From Endozoicomonas sp965199185 (lineage in GTDB: Bacteria > Pseudomonadota > Gammaproteobacteria > Pseudomonadales > Endozoicomonadaceae), in assembly GCA_965199185.1 (NCBI GenBank), contig CBDAQW010000010.1, forward strand, positions 1 through 64,000: 64,000 bases of DNA, in the 5' to 3' direction. Position 1 is the stretch's first letter; each line of letters begins with the position of its first letter. Shown here piece after piece: positions 54,994 to 63,297 of this stretch. Below the pieces are notes generated by a model. It was given only the letters and a program-made list of their open reading frames with translations. It did no database searches and was not told where the DNA came from. Position numbers and translations under genes: made by a program.

Positions 54994-56757
54994 TCAAGTT
55001 GATAATTCAGGTTCTAGATTATACTTTCTTATTTTTCGATAGAGCGTTGCAATTCCAATGCCTAGCTCATCAGCAACCCGCTGCTTCCCTGAAATTTCTC
55101 CATACTGTTCAAGTGCTTTAGTGATAAGTTGTCTTTCCATTAGCTCCAGGTTCATTATCTCGTCACTTTGATTAATCCGGCTATCCGCCATTCTGTTATT
55201 ATATTCATCTGTATTACTGATCAGGTAATCCGGTAGGATTTCTCTGGTGATAATGCCATTGGGTTCGACCATATTGACAAGGTACTCCATGACATTAGCC
55301 AGCTCTCTGACATTACCGGGCCAACTCCACTGATTTAAATAATAGTGCGCTGCCTTATCCAGAGTGGGTGTTTGTATGTTCAGTGCCTGAGCATGTTTAT
55401 TGAGAAAAAAATCAATCAGCAACTCCACGTCGTTACCACGATGCCGAAGTGGTGGCAGAAATAAAGGAATTACATTAAGGCGATAATAAAGATCTTCCCT
55501 GAACTGGCGCTCTTTTAATAATCTGGAAAAGTCCTGATGAGTGGCCGATATTACCCGAATATCAACATGGATAACGGTAGAGGAGCCAACGGGAATTACT
55601 TCTCTTCTATCAAGAACACGCAACAGTTTGGCCTGTAAATGTAGAGGCATATCACCAATTTCATCAAGAAACAATGTACCCCCATCTGCCTTTTTTACCA
55701 AACCATCACGCCCTTGCGCCGAAGCTCCTGTAAAAGCGCCACGGGCATAACCAAATAACTCGCTCTCTAGTAACTGCTCGGGAATAGCGGCACAATTTAT
55801 GGCAACAAAAGGGCCGTTTCTTCTTTTGCCTGATTCATGAATCATTCGGGCAACCACTTCTTTGCCTGAGCCGCTCTCACCCTGAATAAGGACGCTTGAT
55901 GGGCTGCTGGCAATTTTACCAATCTGTGTTTTCAGCCGCTGCATTGGCAAAGAGTCACCAATCAATAGCGTTGACTGGGCTGCATTACTGCCTTTCTGTT
56001 GCAAACCTTCCTGTGCCCTAAGAATGAGAATTTTATTTTCTCCGGTCACCATCATGTACCCCGGAAGAATCCTCTCTTCCTCTCCAACCATAATGATGAA
56101 CTTCTCCTGAGAGGATGTGCCGTTACGACTTTTGCCGAAGGGCCTTACGCTAACCTGTATTCTTGAATGTTTATTCTCTAGTTTGAGACAGGCTCTGGCT
56201 GCCGTATTCATGTACTGACAATGGCCTTTATCATCCAGTTCCAGAACACCTTCGATCACATGATCCCCAACAGTCCTGACCACTTCTTTAAGGCTTTTGA
56301 CGGTTTTTTGGTAAACCTGTTCCATAGTTTTGGCGATAAACATCTGAGCCGCATTTTCGATGTAGTCCAGGTACAAAGGGATATTTTTCAGTAATTTTTC
56401 CCGTTGTAATTCATTAAAACAGACCAGACTTATTACACCGATACACTCACTTTTAAACATCACGGGAACGCCAAGAAAGGCTTTTTCATTGCAGCTTACG
56501 CGATGGCTACACACTAGGCATTCCGGTTCTTTGCCGGAATTTTTGATTAGCTTGTATTTTTGAGTATTGATAACAGCCTGAATAGCTTTTGTTCCTGTTG
56601 CCAAAGGTCGGCCAACATCGCTTGCATAAGGTCCTGTGCCAGCAATTCTTACCAGTTTTTCGTCAACCACCTCGACTTCAAAATTAAGCATCCGTGACAA
56701 TATTTGTACAAATCTCAGTACAGTGGATTGTATAGACATTAAACTGGAAGATTTCAT
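54994..56757 (-). CDS. Sigma-54-dependent activator of the purine genes (XdhR/YgeV-like)
   Basis: About 587 residues. N-terminal GAF-like sensor (about 10-140) with cysteines in ECLVCSHRVSC (Cys80, Cys83, Cys89); PAS-like segment about 155-240; AAA+ domain with Walker A GESGSGKE (about 293-300), GAFTGA (340-345) and Walker B LFLDEIGD (Asp365); Fis-type HTH at the end (RVADELGIGIATLYRKIRKY). It opens sigma-54 promoters, two of which lie in this window upstream of ygfK and ygeW. I chose the ATG after AGGA-N7 over a TTG ten codons earlier. E. coli YgeV/XdhR is the closest type. Confidence 0.88.
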   Translation of the reverse strand: MKSSSLMSIQSTVLRFVQILSRMLNFEVEVVDEKLVRIAGTGPYASDVGRPLATGTKAIQAVINTQKYKLIKNSGKEPECLVCSHRVSCNEKAFLGVPVMFKSECIGVISLVCFNELQREKLLKNIPLYLDYIENAAQMFIAKTMEQVYQKTVKSLKEVVRTVGDHVIEGVLELDDKGHCQYMNTAARACLKLENKHSRIQVSVRPFGKSRNGTSSQEKFIIMVGEEERILPGYMMVTGENKILILRAQEGLQQKGSNAAQSTLLIGDSLPMQRLKTQIGKIASSPSSVLIQGESGSGKEVVARMIHESGKRRNGPFVAINCAAIPEQLLESELFGYARGAFTGASAQGRDGLVKKADGGTLFLDEIGDMPLHLQAKLLRVLDRREVIPVGSSTVIHVDIRVISATHQDFSRLLKERQFREDLYYRLNVIPLFLPPLRHRGNDVELLIDFFLNKHAQALNIQTPTLDKAAHYYLNQWSWPGNVRELANVMEYLVNMVEPNGIITREILPDYLISNTDEYNNRMADSRINQSDEIMNLELMERQLITKALEQYGEISGKQRVADELGIGIATLYRKIRKYNLEPELST

Positions 56758-56956
56758 TGAAAATCCTGTTGCGTTGTTAAATGGCAACGACTAAAAAGCA
56801 AGCAGGTTTTTTCTCATAATCAATGATGCGATTACAATGAGTTAAATCAATAAAAGTATATGGTTGATAAAATTGAAATCATGATTCTGTATTTTTCAAT
56901 ACAAAGTTTCAATGTTGTAATTAAATTTTGATCTAACTCATGAAAAAAAAAGGACT

Positions 56957-57556
56957 TTACTGTAAAGCTGTTATTGCTGTGGCTTCTTGATAAGCAATCG
57001 GTGTATCAATATCAAGAAGGATGTTGGTGGAATTTATTCGTATGTATCGATGAGGTGATTTTTTAAGCAGGTCTTTCATTCTATGATTGGCGGGTAATGA
57101 TAATACCTTCTGAAAGCAAGACCTATGCAATAAAACAGGGTGCCCGGTAATACCATTATGAGCAGGAAAGAGAATGTCTTTTTGGCGTTCTTGCCAGAGT
57201 TGTATAAAAATCGAGCTATCAACTAAAGGCATATCACCATGGCTAATGAATACATATTCTGTGGATGCTTTTTTGAGTCCTGCCTGAACAGAAGTGAATA
57301 AACCTTCTTTAAAATTAGGGTTGTAAGTCACTTTAATACGTGGATTATTTTTATATCGCTCACTCAGTTCATTACCTCTGAAGCCAGTGACGAGAATAGC
57401 ATGACGACAAAATTTGAGTGCATTACTAATACTGCAATCAAGAATGGTTTGTCCTTGTTCACCAAAGGGCAACATCATTTTCCAGTCACCCATACGGGAA
57501 GACAAACCTGCGGCAGGGATTATGCAGTCAACAGTATGCAGTGGTTCGTTATTCAT
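56957..57556 (-). CDS. mocA: Molybdenum cofactor nucleotidyltransferase (MocA/YgfJ-like)
   Basis: A 199-residue MobA-like NTP-transferase. The nucleotide-binding start PAAGLSSRMGDWKMMLPFG and SHGDMPLVDSS (metal Asp) are intact. It attaches CMP (or GMP) to molybdopterin for the hydroxylase family cofactor. It is divergent from yqeC with only 26 bp between starts, and lies 199 bp upstream of the activator gene in the same direction. Confidence 0.9.
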   Translation of the reverse strand: MNNEPLHTVDCIIPAAGLSSRMGDWKMMLPFGEQGQTILDCSISNALKFCRHAILVTGFRGNELSERYKNNPRIKVTYNPNFKEGLFTSVQAGLKKASTEYVFISHGDMPLVDSSIFIQLWQERQKDILFPAHNGITGHPVLLHRSCFQKVLSLPANHRMKDLLKKSPHRYIRINSTNILLDIDTPIAYQEATAITALQ

Positions 57557-57582
57557 ACAGCTTGTCCTTAAGGGAGATGTCA

Positions 57583-58380
57583 GTGCTGATTATTCTGGGA
57601 ATAGACCTAACCAGATATCGCATTATTGCGGTAACCGGTGCGGGAGGAAAGAGTAGCTTCCTGCAATTTCTGGCACAAGAGTTAAAGCATTGTGGAAAAA
57701 AAGTCCTGCTTACCACAACGACCCATATTTACCATCCCGGATATACCCCTTTTGGTGGCTGTGTTGATCGTGTCATCGATCATGATCTCATAGAACAGCT
57801 CTCAGAGCCGGCATTACCGGGCACAATAACGGTGGCTGGTAATATCAGTCATGACCCCATGAAACTGAAAGGTATTGATCCGCTATTGCCAGGTCAGCTG
57901 ATCACCAACAATCAATACGACTATGTTCTGGTGGAAGCGGATGGAGCAAAACAAAAAACATTAAAAGTCCCGGCAGAGCATGAGCCCGTTCTACCGGCCT
58001 GCTGTCATTTGGTGGTTGGAGTCACTGGCTGGCAAGGCATAGAAGCGCCTCTATCACCGGATAATGTGCATCGCTGGCAAGAGTTTTGTGGCATCACAGG
58101 TCAGGGGTTGCACAGTCAGCTTAACCCGATGGCTATGTCAAAAATACTCGATGCTTCGTCAGGGCTTTTTAAAAAAGTTCCGGCTGACTGTCAGAAAATA
58201 TGGTTAATAAACCAATTGGATAATAATGAGCAGCGTCAAAAAGCAGAGACTTTCGCGACACAGACGTTGCAGTTAAGTCAGCGCATATCTACCGCTCTGC
58301 TTGCCAATGTCGGTCATCAAAGCCCGACATTGAGCAGCCTTCATATTGCGAACAAAATTGATCAGGAATATATCCAATAA
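57583..58380 (+). CDS. yqeC: YqeC-like P-loop protein of selenium-dependent molybdenum hydroxylase trait
   Basis: About 265 residues. P-loop AVTGAGGKSSFLQFLAQEL near residue 20 and the line YVLVEADGAKQKTLKVPAEHEP match YqeC (EF2570-type), a marker of labile-selenium molybdenum hydroxylases. The start is the GTG six bases after AAGGGAG; the ATG two codons earlier overlaps that site. The stop shares one base with yqeB (TAATG). Confidence 0.85.
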   Translation: MLIILGIDLTRYRIIAVTGAGGKSSFLQFLAQELKHCGKKVLLTTTTHIYHPGYTPFGGCVDRVIDHDLIEQLSEPALPGTITVAGNISHDPMKLKGIDPLLPGQLITNNQYDYVLVEADGAKQKTLKVPAEHEPVLPACCHLVVGVTGWQGIEAPLSPDNVHRWQEFCGITGQGLHSQLNPMAMSKILDASSGLFKKVPADCQKIWLINQLDNNEQRQKAETFATQTLQLSQRISTALLANVGHQSPTLSSLHIANKIDQEYIQ

Positions 58381-59993
58381 TGACGACTAATATTTTTTCG
58401 GCAGCGGCAGAGTTATTTGCCCAAAATACCCCCTTTGCTTTTGCAACCATTGTCGAAACTAAAGGGTCTGCACCCCGCCATAATGCCAGTTTACTGGTAC
58501 AGGAAAATGGCAATAATTCAGGAACTATTGGCGGGGGGATGGTAGAGCGCTATGTGATTGAACAGTCACTTTTGGCGTTGAAAGAAGGAAAGTCCAGAAC
58601 CGTGGAAGGCAGTATGTCCCGTGCTGGCAAGAACGCTTTGGGCATGGATTGTGGTGGTACCATGACCGTCCATATCGATGTGTTCGGGATGCGTCCTCAA
58701 TTATTATTGGTTGGTGGTGGGCATGTGAATCAGGCGGTGGGAAAACTGGCGACAGAACTGGGATTCAGCCTTACGGTTGCCGATTCCTGGGAGCCGAATC
58801 TTAACCCTGAACACTTCCCGGAACACACTCGTTTTGTAAGCGGTGAAACCATTGTACATGCCATTAATAAGGTAGATATCACCGAAGAGACTCAGGTCAT
58901 TATTGCCACCAATCATGAAGACAGCACTGCTTTACCCGCCATTTTAAAAAGCAAAGCAAAGCATATCGGCCAGTTAGCTAGCCGGCGGAAGATCGAGAGT
59001 CTCAGGGTAAAAGCTCTGACCGATGGCATTGAATCTGCTCGTTTTGAACAGGTAAGAGCACCGGTTGGTCTTGATATCGGTGCCGAGACACCAGAAGAGA
59101 TTGCCGTCAGTATCATGGCTGAAATCCTTGCGATTACACGACAGAAAAAAGCTGCTCCCATGGAAGAAAACATCCGCTGTAACCGAAACAATCTGGTGGT
59201 TATGCGTGGGGCTGGTGATCTGGCAACCGGCACAGCTCTTAAGCTTCATAATGCAGGTTTTCAGGTAGTTATGCTGGATTTGCCAAAGCCAACGGTCATA
59301 CGCACTAATGTGTCTTTTGCTCAAGCTCTACTGAACGACGATGGATGTGTAAAAGTAGAAAACGTCACAGCCCGTAAAGCCAGATCGGTATCCGACAGTC
59401 TCAGTATTCTTGAAGACGGCGATATTGCTGTTATGGCAGACCCTGACTGTAAGTCATTAAGACAGTTGAAGCCTAAAATTTTGGTGGATGCCATACTGGC
59501 CAAACGCAACCTTGGAACGGCAAAATCAATGGCTCCTATTACCCTGGCTCTGGGGCCGGGGTTCTGTGCTGGTGAGGATGTAGATGCAGTTATCGAAACC
59601 TGCCGCGGGCATGATTTAGCGCGAATTATTTACGATGGCAGCGCCAGACCCAATACCGGCAAGCCTGGTAACATTATGGGTTACAACGAAGAACGTGTAT
59701 TACACAGCCCCTGTGCCGGGAAGGTCTCTCCCTGTGTTGCTATCGGTGATCTTGTTACTGAAGGCCAAACCATTGCGACCGTTGAGAATAATGAAGGCTC
59801 GCATCCTGTTATCAGTCGGATTAACGGAAAGGTAAGAGGTATGATCAGTACTGGTCTTGAAGTACCTGACCGCTTCAAAATTGCTGATGTTGACCCAAGA
59901 GGAGCATCCGTTAACCATACGACAACGTCCGACAAAGCCAGAGCAATAGCCGGTGGTGTTTTGGAAGCGATTATGGTTTTGTCACAGAAATAA
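58380..59993 (+). CDS. yqeB: YqeB: XdhC-like domain fused to EF2563-type domain
   Basis: A 537-residue protein. The N-terminal half (1-265) is XdhC/CoxI: ATIVETKGSAPRHNASLLV, the GTIGGGMVE motif and a Rossmann core LLLVGGGHVNQAVGKLA. The C-terminal half (about 275-537) carries RGAGDLATGTALKLH and ALGPGFCAGEDVDAVIETCRGH, the EF2563 family linked to selenium-containing molybdenum hydroxylases. XdhC proteins insert a terminal sulfido ligand at molybdenum; this class probably handles selenium. E. coli YqeB has the same fusion, so it is not new. Confidence 0.88.
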   Translation: MTTNIFSAAAELFAQNTPFAFATIVETKGSAPRHNASLLVQENGNNSGTIGGGMVERYVIEQSLLALKEGKSRTVEGSMSRAGKNALGMDCGGTMTVHIDVFGMRPQLLLVGGGHVNQAVGKLATELGFSLTVADSWEPNLNPEHFPEHTRFVSGETIVHAINKVDITEETQVIIATNHEDSTALPAILKSKAKHIGQLASRRKIESLRVKALTDGIESARFEQVRAPVGLDIGAETPEEIAVSIMAEILAITRQKKAAPMEENIRCNRNNLVVMRGAGDLATGTALKLHNAGFQVVMLDLPKPTVIRTNVSFAQALLNDDGCVKVENVTARKARSVSDSLSILEDGDIAVMADPDCKSLRQLKPKILVDAILAKRNLGTAKSMAPITLALGPGFCAGEDVDAVIETCRGHDLARIIYDGSARPNTGKPGNIMGYNEERVLHSPCAGKVSPCVAIGDLVTEGQTIATVENNEGSHPVISRINGKVRGMISTGLEVPDRFKIADVDPRGASVNHTTTSDKARAIAGGVLEAIMVLSQK

Positions 59994-60005
59994 AAGATGT
60001 TTTGG

Positions 60006-60031
60006 CACTCTCACTGTTTTCAGTGAGAGTG
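60006..60031. terminator. Bidirectional intrinsic terminator between yqeB and NCS2 gene
   Basis: An 11-bp perfect stem (CACTCTCACTG / CAGTGAGAGTG) with a TTTT loop, followed on the plus strand by GATAATTTTTT. It separates convergent genes and can serve both. Confidence 0.82.
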
Positions 60032-60041
60032 GATAATTTTT

Positions 60042-61367
60042 TCAATGGGATGAGACGGTACTGTAATCCTTGTTATCCACCATCTTCTCCCCGGGCAGTA
60101 TCTGGTTAACAAACACCGTGACTATTGCACCCAGAGCCACTCCGTTACCACAGATCGTCTGAACCATGGCTGGTAGCTGATTAACAATTTCAGGTCGATA
60201 GGTCACTGCCAACCCTGCGGATACACCTAATGCCAACACCATGGTGTTTCGACGAGTGAATTCAATGTTTTTCAATATGCCGATGCCGCCCGCCAGAATC
60301 ATGCCGAACATGATCAGGCCAGCACCACCGATCACCGGTTGGGGTACACTGGCAATCAAGGCGCCCAGTTTAGGCAGCAGCCCGGCAGTCATCAGAATAC
60401 AGCCTGCTGTAGCGACAACATAACGGCTGGCAACACCAGTAACACTGACAACACCAATGTTTTGACTGAATGATGTGGTTGCAGTGGAGTTGAATATACC
60501 CGCCAGAGCACTGGCTAATCCTTCGCAGCGAATACCTGCTGACAGTCGTTCATTATCGAGTTCTGCATCACAACAGCTTGCCAGAGCCAGGTAATCACCC
60601 ACTGACTCAACCATTGACACCATGTAGACGACACACATAGCGACAATAGCACCCGGATGAAACTCTACACCAAAATACATAGGCTCAGGCGTAGAGAACC
60701 AGTCTGCATTACGCACAGCGTCAAGATCCAGTTGACCCATCAAAAACCAGACGACATATCCCAACGATAAACCGATTAGAATAGAAGCAGCAGAAATAAA
60801 ACCCCTGGCGTATTGATTGAAGAACACCACAATGACACAAACCAGTAATCCGACACCAAGGTTGGTGAGGTTGCCAAAATTGTCTGAACCGGCACCACCA
60901 CCGAGCCAGTCTACTGCGACTGGAAAAATCGTCATACCAATCAGGCAGACAACAGTTCCTGTTACCACTGGTGGAAACATCCGACGTATATAAGGCATAA
61001 AGAAGCTGATACCAACTTCAAACAGTCCACCCGCAATAGTGGCACCTACTACAGCACTGAAGCCATATTGAGAGCCAATCGCTATACCGGCACCAATAAA
61101 CGCAAAACTGGTTCCCTGTATAACTGGCATTTTAGCCCCCAATTTCAAAGGGCCAGCTCCCAGAGCTTGTATGATGCTACCAATGCCTGACATAAGCAGT
61201 GAAGCGTTTACCAGAATGACGGTTTCTTCTGTGGTAAAACCCAACACAGAAGCTATCACTAGCGGTGCACCGATAATGCCCGGCAAGGCTGATAAAAGAT
61301 GTTGCAAACCCAGAAGCAGGCTTTTTCCTAAAGGGGGGCGATCATTGAGCTTATAATAGAATTCCAT
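60042..61367 (-). CDS. NCS2 purine (urate/xanthine) permease, second copy
   Basis: A 441-residue NCS2 carrier with about 14 helices. Hallmarks: NDRPPLGKSLLLGLQHLLS, SFSQNIGVVSVTGVASRYV, and VSMVESVGDYLALASC. It differs substantially from the carrier at 43.4-44.8 kb, so the two likely have different substrate preference. It is transcribed away from ygeW. Confidence 0.85.
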   Translation of the reverse strand: MEFYYKLNDRPPLGKSLLLGLQHLLSALPGIIGAPLVIASVLGFTTEETVILVNASLLMSGIGSIIQALGAGPLKLGAKMPVIQGTSFAFIGAGIAIGSQYGFSAVVGATIAGGLFEVGISFFMPYIRRMFPPVVTGTVVCLIGMTIFPVAVDWLGGGAGSDNFGNLTNLGVGLLVCVIVVFFNQYARGFISAASILIGLSLGYVVWFLMGQLDLDAVRNADWFSTPEPMYFGVEFHPGAIVAMCVVYMVSMVESVGDYLALASCCDAELDNERLSAGIRCEGLASALAGIFNSTATTSFSQNIGVVSVTGVASRYVVATAGCILMTAGLLPKLGALIASVPQPVIGGAGLIMFGMILAGGIGILKNIEFTRRNTMVLALGVSAGLAVTYRPEIVNQLPAMVQTICGNGVALGAIVTVFVNQILPGEKMVDNKDYSTVSSH

Positions 61368-61885
61368 CTTACCTCCATACAGCTGAATTCGAAGCAGTTG
61401 TATTCTGGTTAAGAATTAACCCGGCACTAATCATTGGCCTTTAATAAAGAAGGAAGGCTGTTTGTTAGCAATTAGCTGCTTACTCATTCACCATTGTTTG
61501 TTTTATGAATTCAATCCATCTTTTTATTGATGTAAAGCAATTTTTAGTGTTTTTATTTTTGAGCGTGCAAAATACTACAACGCCCGTTCGTTTTTTTGTT
61601 GATTTGTGTCAGGCAATTTTTAATAAATATTCTAATTTGTTTTTTTATTTTTATAATAAAGTTTTTTCACTTTGATCAATGATCAGAGATGCTCCTATCA
61701 AACTGATCGACAGATGGATTGCCAATAAAATTTCTTGATTCTGCTAGTGTTTTTTTTTATGCTTTTTTGTTTTTTTTATTTAAATGTGAAGTGCTTGCTT
61801 ATATCAGCAAAGCTCTTTATTTTCATGGGTTTAGTGTGTTTTTTTGTGTTTTCTTAGTGTCTTGGGAAGATGTTTTTTTATAAAT
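61368..61885. other. Long regulatory gap upstream of ygeW
   Basis: About 520 bp without an ORF, with many T-runs of 6-8 bases that suggest intrinsic DNA bending. TGATCAATGATCA (61673-61685), two overlapping palindromes, lies about 210 bp upstream of the sigma-54 promoter, a typical distance for an activator site. That assignment is speculative. Confidence 0.45.
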
Positions 61886-61900
61886 TGGCACATATATTGT
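61886..61900 (+). promoter_or_regulatory. Sigma-54 (-24/-12) promoter of ygeW-ygeX
   Basis: TGGCACATATATTGT matches TGGCAC-N5-TTGC with one mismatch at the last base (T for C). The expected transcription start is near 61912, some 120 bp before the GTG start of ygeW. Confidence 0.8.
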
Positions 61901-62032
61901 ATTTGACAGGATAGATAATAATTTAATCGCTGGCTGAAAGCTTATCCAAATCTTCTGGCTAAATTGAATCAGCTATAACCAACCTCAAAACATTTTTCAA
62001 AAATGTTTTTATGATAAGTAAAAGGATAGATT

Positions 62033-63223
62033 GTGACCGACTTCAACAAGCTCATCAAAGAAATCAGCGAGCTCGAAACCAAACTGCACGAGAAGGACTT
62101 CCTGTTAACTTGGGAACAATCAACGGATGAGTTAAAGCAAGTTCTTGATGTAGCAGAAGCATTAAAAATGCTGCGTCAGGAAAACATTTCTACAAAAGTT
62201 TTTGATAGTGGTTTAGGCATTTCTCTGTTTCGTGATAATTCAACCAGAACTCGTTTCTCTTATGCTTCAGCCTGTAACATGCTTGGCTTGGCAGTGCAGG
62301 ATCTTGATGAAGGCAAATCTCAGATCGCCCATGGTGAAACTGTTCGTGAAACGGCGAATATGATTTCTTTCTGCGCCGATGTTATTGGTATTCGTGATGA
62401 TATGTATCTGGGATACGGTAATCAGTACATGCGTGAAGTCGGTGAAGCACTGGATTTCGGTAAAGATAATGACGTTCTGCCACAACGTCCGGGGCTGGTT
62501 AACCTGCAATGCGATATCGACCACCCAACCCAGAGCATGGCTGATCTGGCCTGGTTGAAAGAACACTTCGGCAGCCTGGAAAATCTGAAAGGCAAAAAGA
62601 TTGCGATGACCTGGGCTTACTCTCCAAGTTATGGCAAGCCACTGTCTGTGCCTCAGGGCATTATTGGTCTGATGACCCGTTTCGGTATGGATGTAACGCT
62701 GGCTCACCCCGAAGGGTATGAGCTGATTCCTGAAGTGGTTGAAACTGCCGCTAAGCAAGCTGAAGAGAGTGGGGGCAGTTTCAAACAGGTTAGTACCATG
62801 GAAGAAGCTTTTGAAGACGCCGATATTGTTTATCCAAAATCCTGGGCGCCTTATCACGTTATGGGTAAGCGGACTGAGCTGCTGAAAGCAAACGATCAGG
62901 AAGGTTTGAAGGCTCTGGAAAAAGAGTGCCTGGAACAGAATGCCAAGCACAAAGATTGGCACTGCACCGAAGAAATGATGCAGAAAACCAAAGATGGTGA
63001 AGCACTTTACATGCACTGCCTGCCGGCTGATATCACCGGCGTTTCCTGTGATGAAGGTGAAGTGACTGAAGGTGTCTTTAACAAGTATCTGATCGAAACC
63101 TATAAAGAAGCTGGCTGGAAACCATTCATTATTGCCTCCATGATTCTCAACCGTAAGTTTGGTGAGCCTGATGTGGTTCTTGAGAATCTGATGAAAAAAG
63201 GCTCTCGTCGTGTAGACGCCTGA
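62033..63223 (+). CDS. ygeW: YgeW knotted carbamoyltransferase
   Basis: A 396-residue member of the transcarbamylase superfamily. The carbamoyl-phosphate motif FRDNSTRTRFSYASA (about 66) and HPTQSMADL (about 165) are intact; the extra segments and MHCLPADITG near the C-terminus fit YgeW rather than OTC or ATC. The start is GTG with AAAGGA upstream. Its natural substrate is unsettled; 2,3-diureidopropionate-type ring products of purine breakdown have been proposed. A 9-bp hairpin and 75 bp separate it from ygeX. Confidence 0.92.
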   Translation: MTDFNKLIKEISELETKLHEKDFLLTWEQSTDELKQVLDVAEALKMLRQENISTKVFDSGLGISLFRDNSTRTRFSYASACNMLGLAVQDLDEGKSQIAHGETVRETANMISFCADVIGIRDDMYLGYGNQYMREVGEALDFGKDNDVLPQRPGLVNLQCDIDHPTQSMADLAWLKEHFGSLENLKGKKIAMTWAYSPSYGKPLSVPQGIIGLMTRFGMDVTLAHPEGYELIPEVVETAAKQAEESGGSFKQVSTMEEAFEDADIVYPKSWAPYHVMGKRTELLKANDQEGLKALEKECLEQNAKHKDWHCTEEMMQKTKDGEALYMHCLPADITGVSCDEGEVTEGVFNKYLIETYKEAGWKPFIIASMILNRKFGEPDVVLENLMKKGSRRVDA

Positions 63224-63235
63224 TTATTTAAACCT

Positions 63236-63265
63236 GCCTCTCTCTGTTTATTGTCCGAGAGAGGC
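63236..63265 (+). terminator. Intercistronic hairpin between ygeW and ygeX
   Basis: GCCTCTCTC (63236-63244) and GAGAGAGGC (63257-63265) form a 9-bp stem with a 12-nt loop. No T-run follows, so partial attenuation or mRNA processing is likelier than full termination. Confidence 0.5.
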
Positions 63266-63297
63266 AATTATCAGTCTTACACTTCGTGGAGTGAGTT

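Noticed and set aside
61430..61450. CGGCAC-like second sigma-54 element near the NCS2 start
   Set aside because: The spacing between the GG and the would-be GC pair is off by one or more bases in both orientations.
61618..61800. Poly-T tracts as terminators
   Set aside because: No stem precedes the T-runs; they are general AT-rich regulatory DNA upstream of ygeW.
62267..63016. 249-codon frame antisense to ygeW
   Set aside because: Shadow of the well-supported transcarbamylase gene; Phe/His-rich composition is typical of antisense noise.
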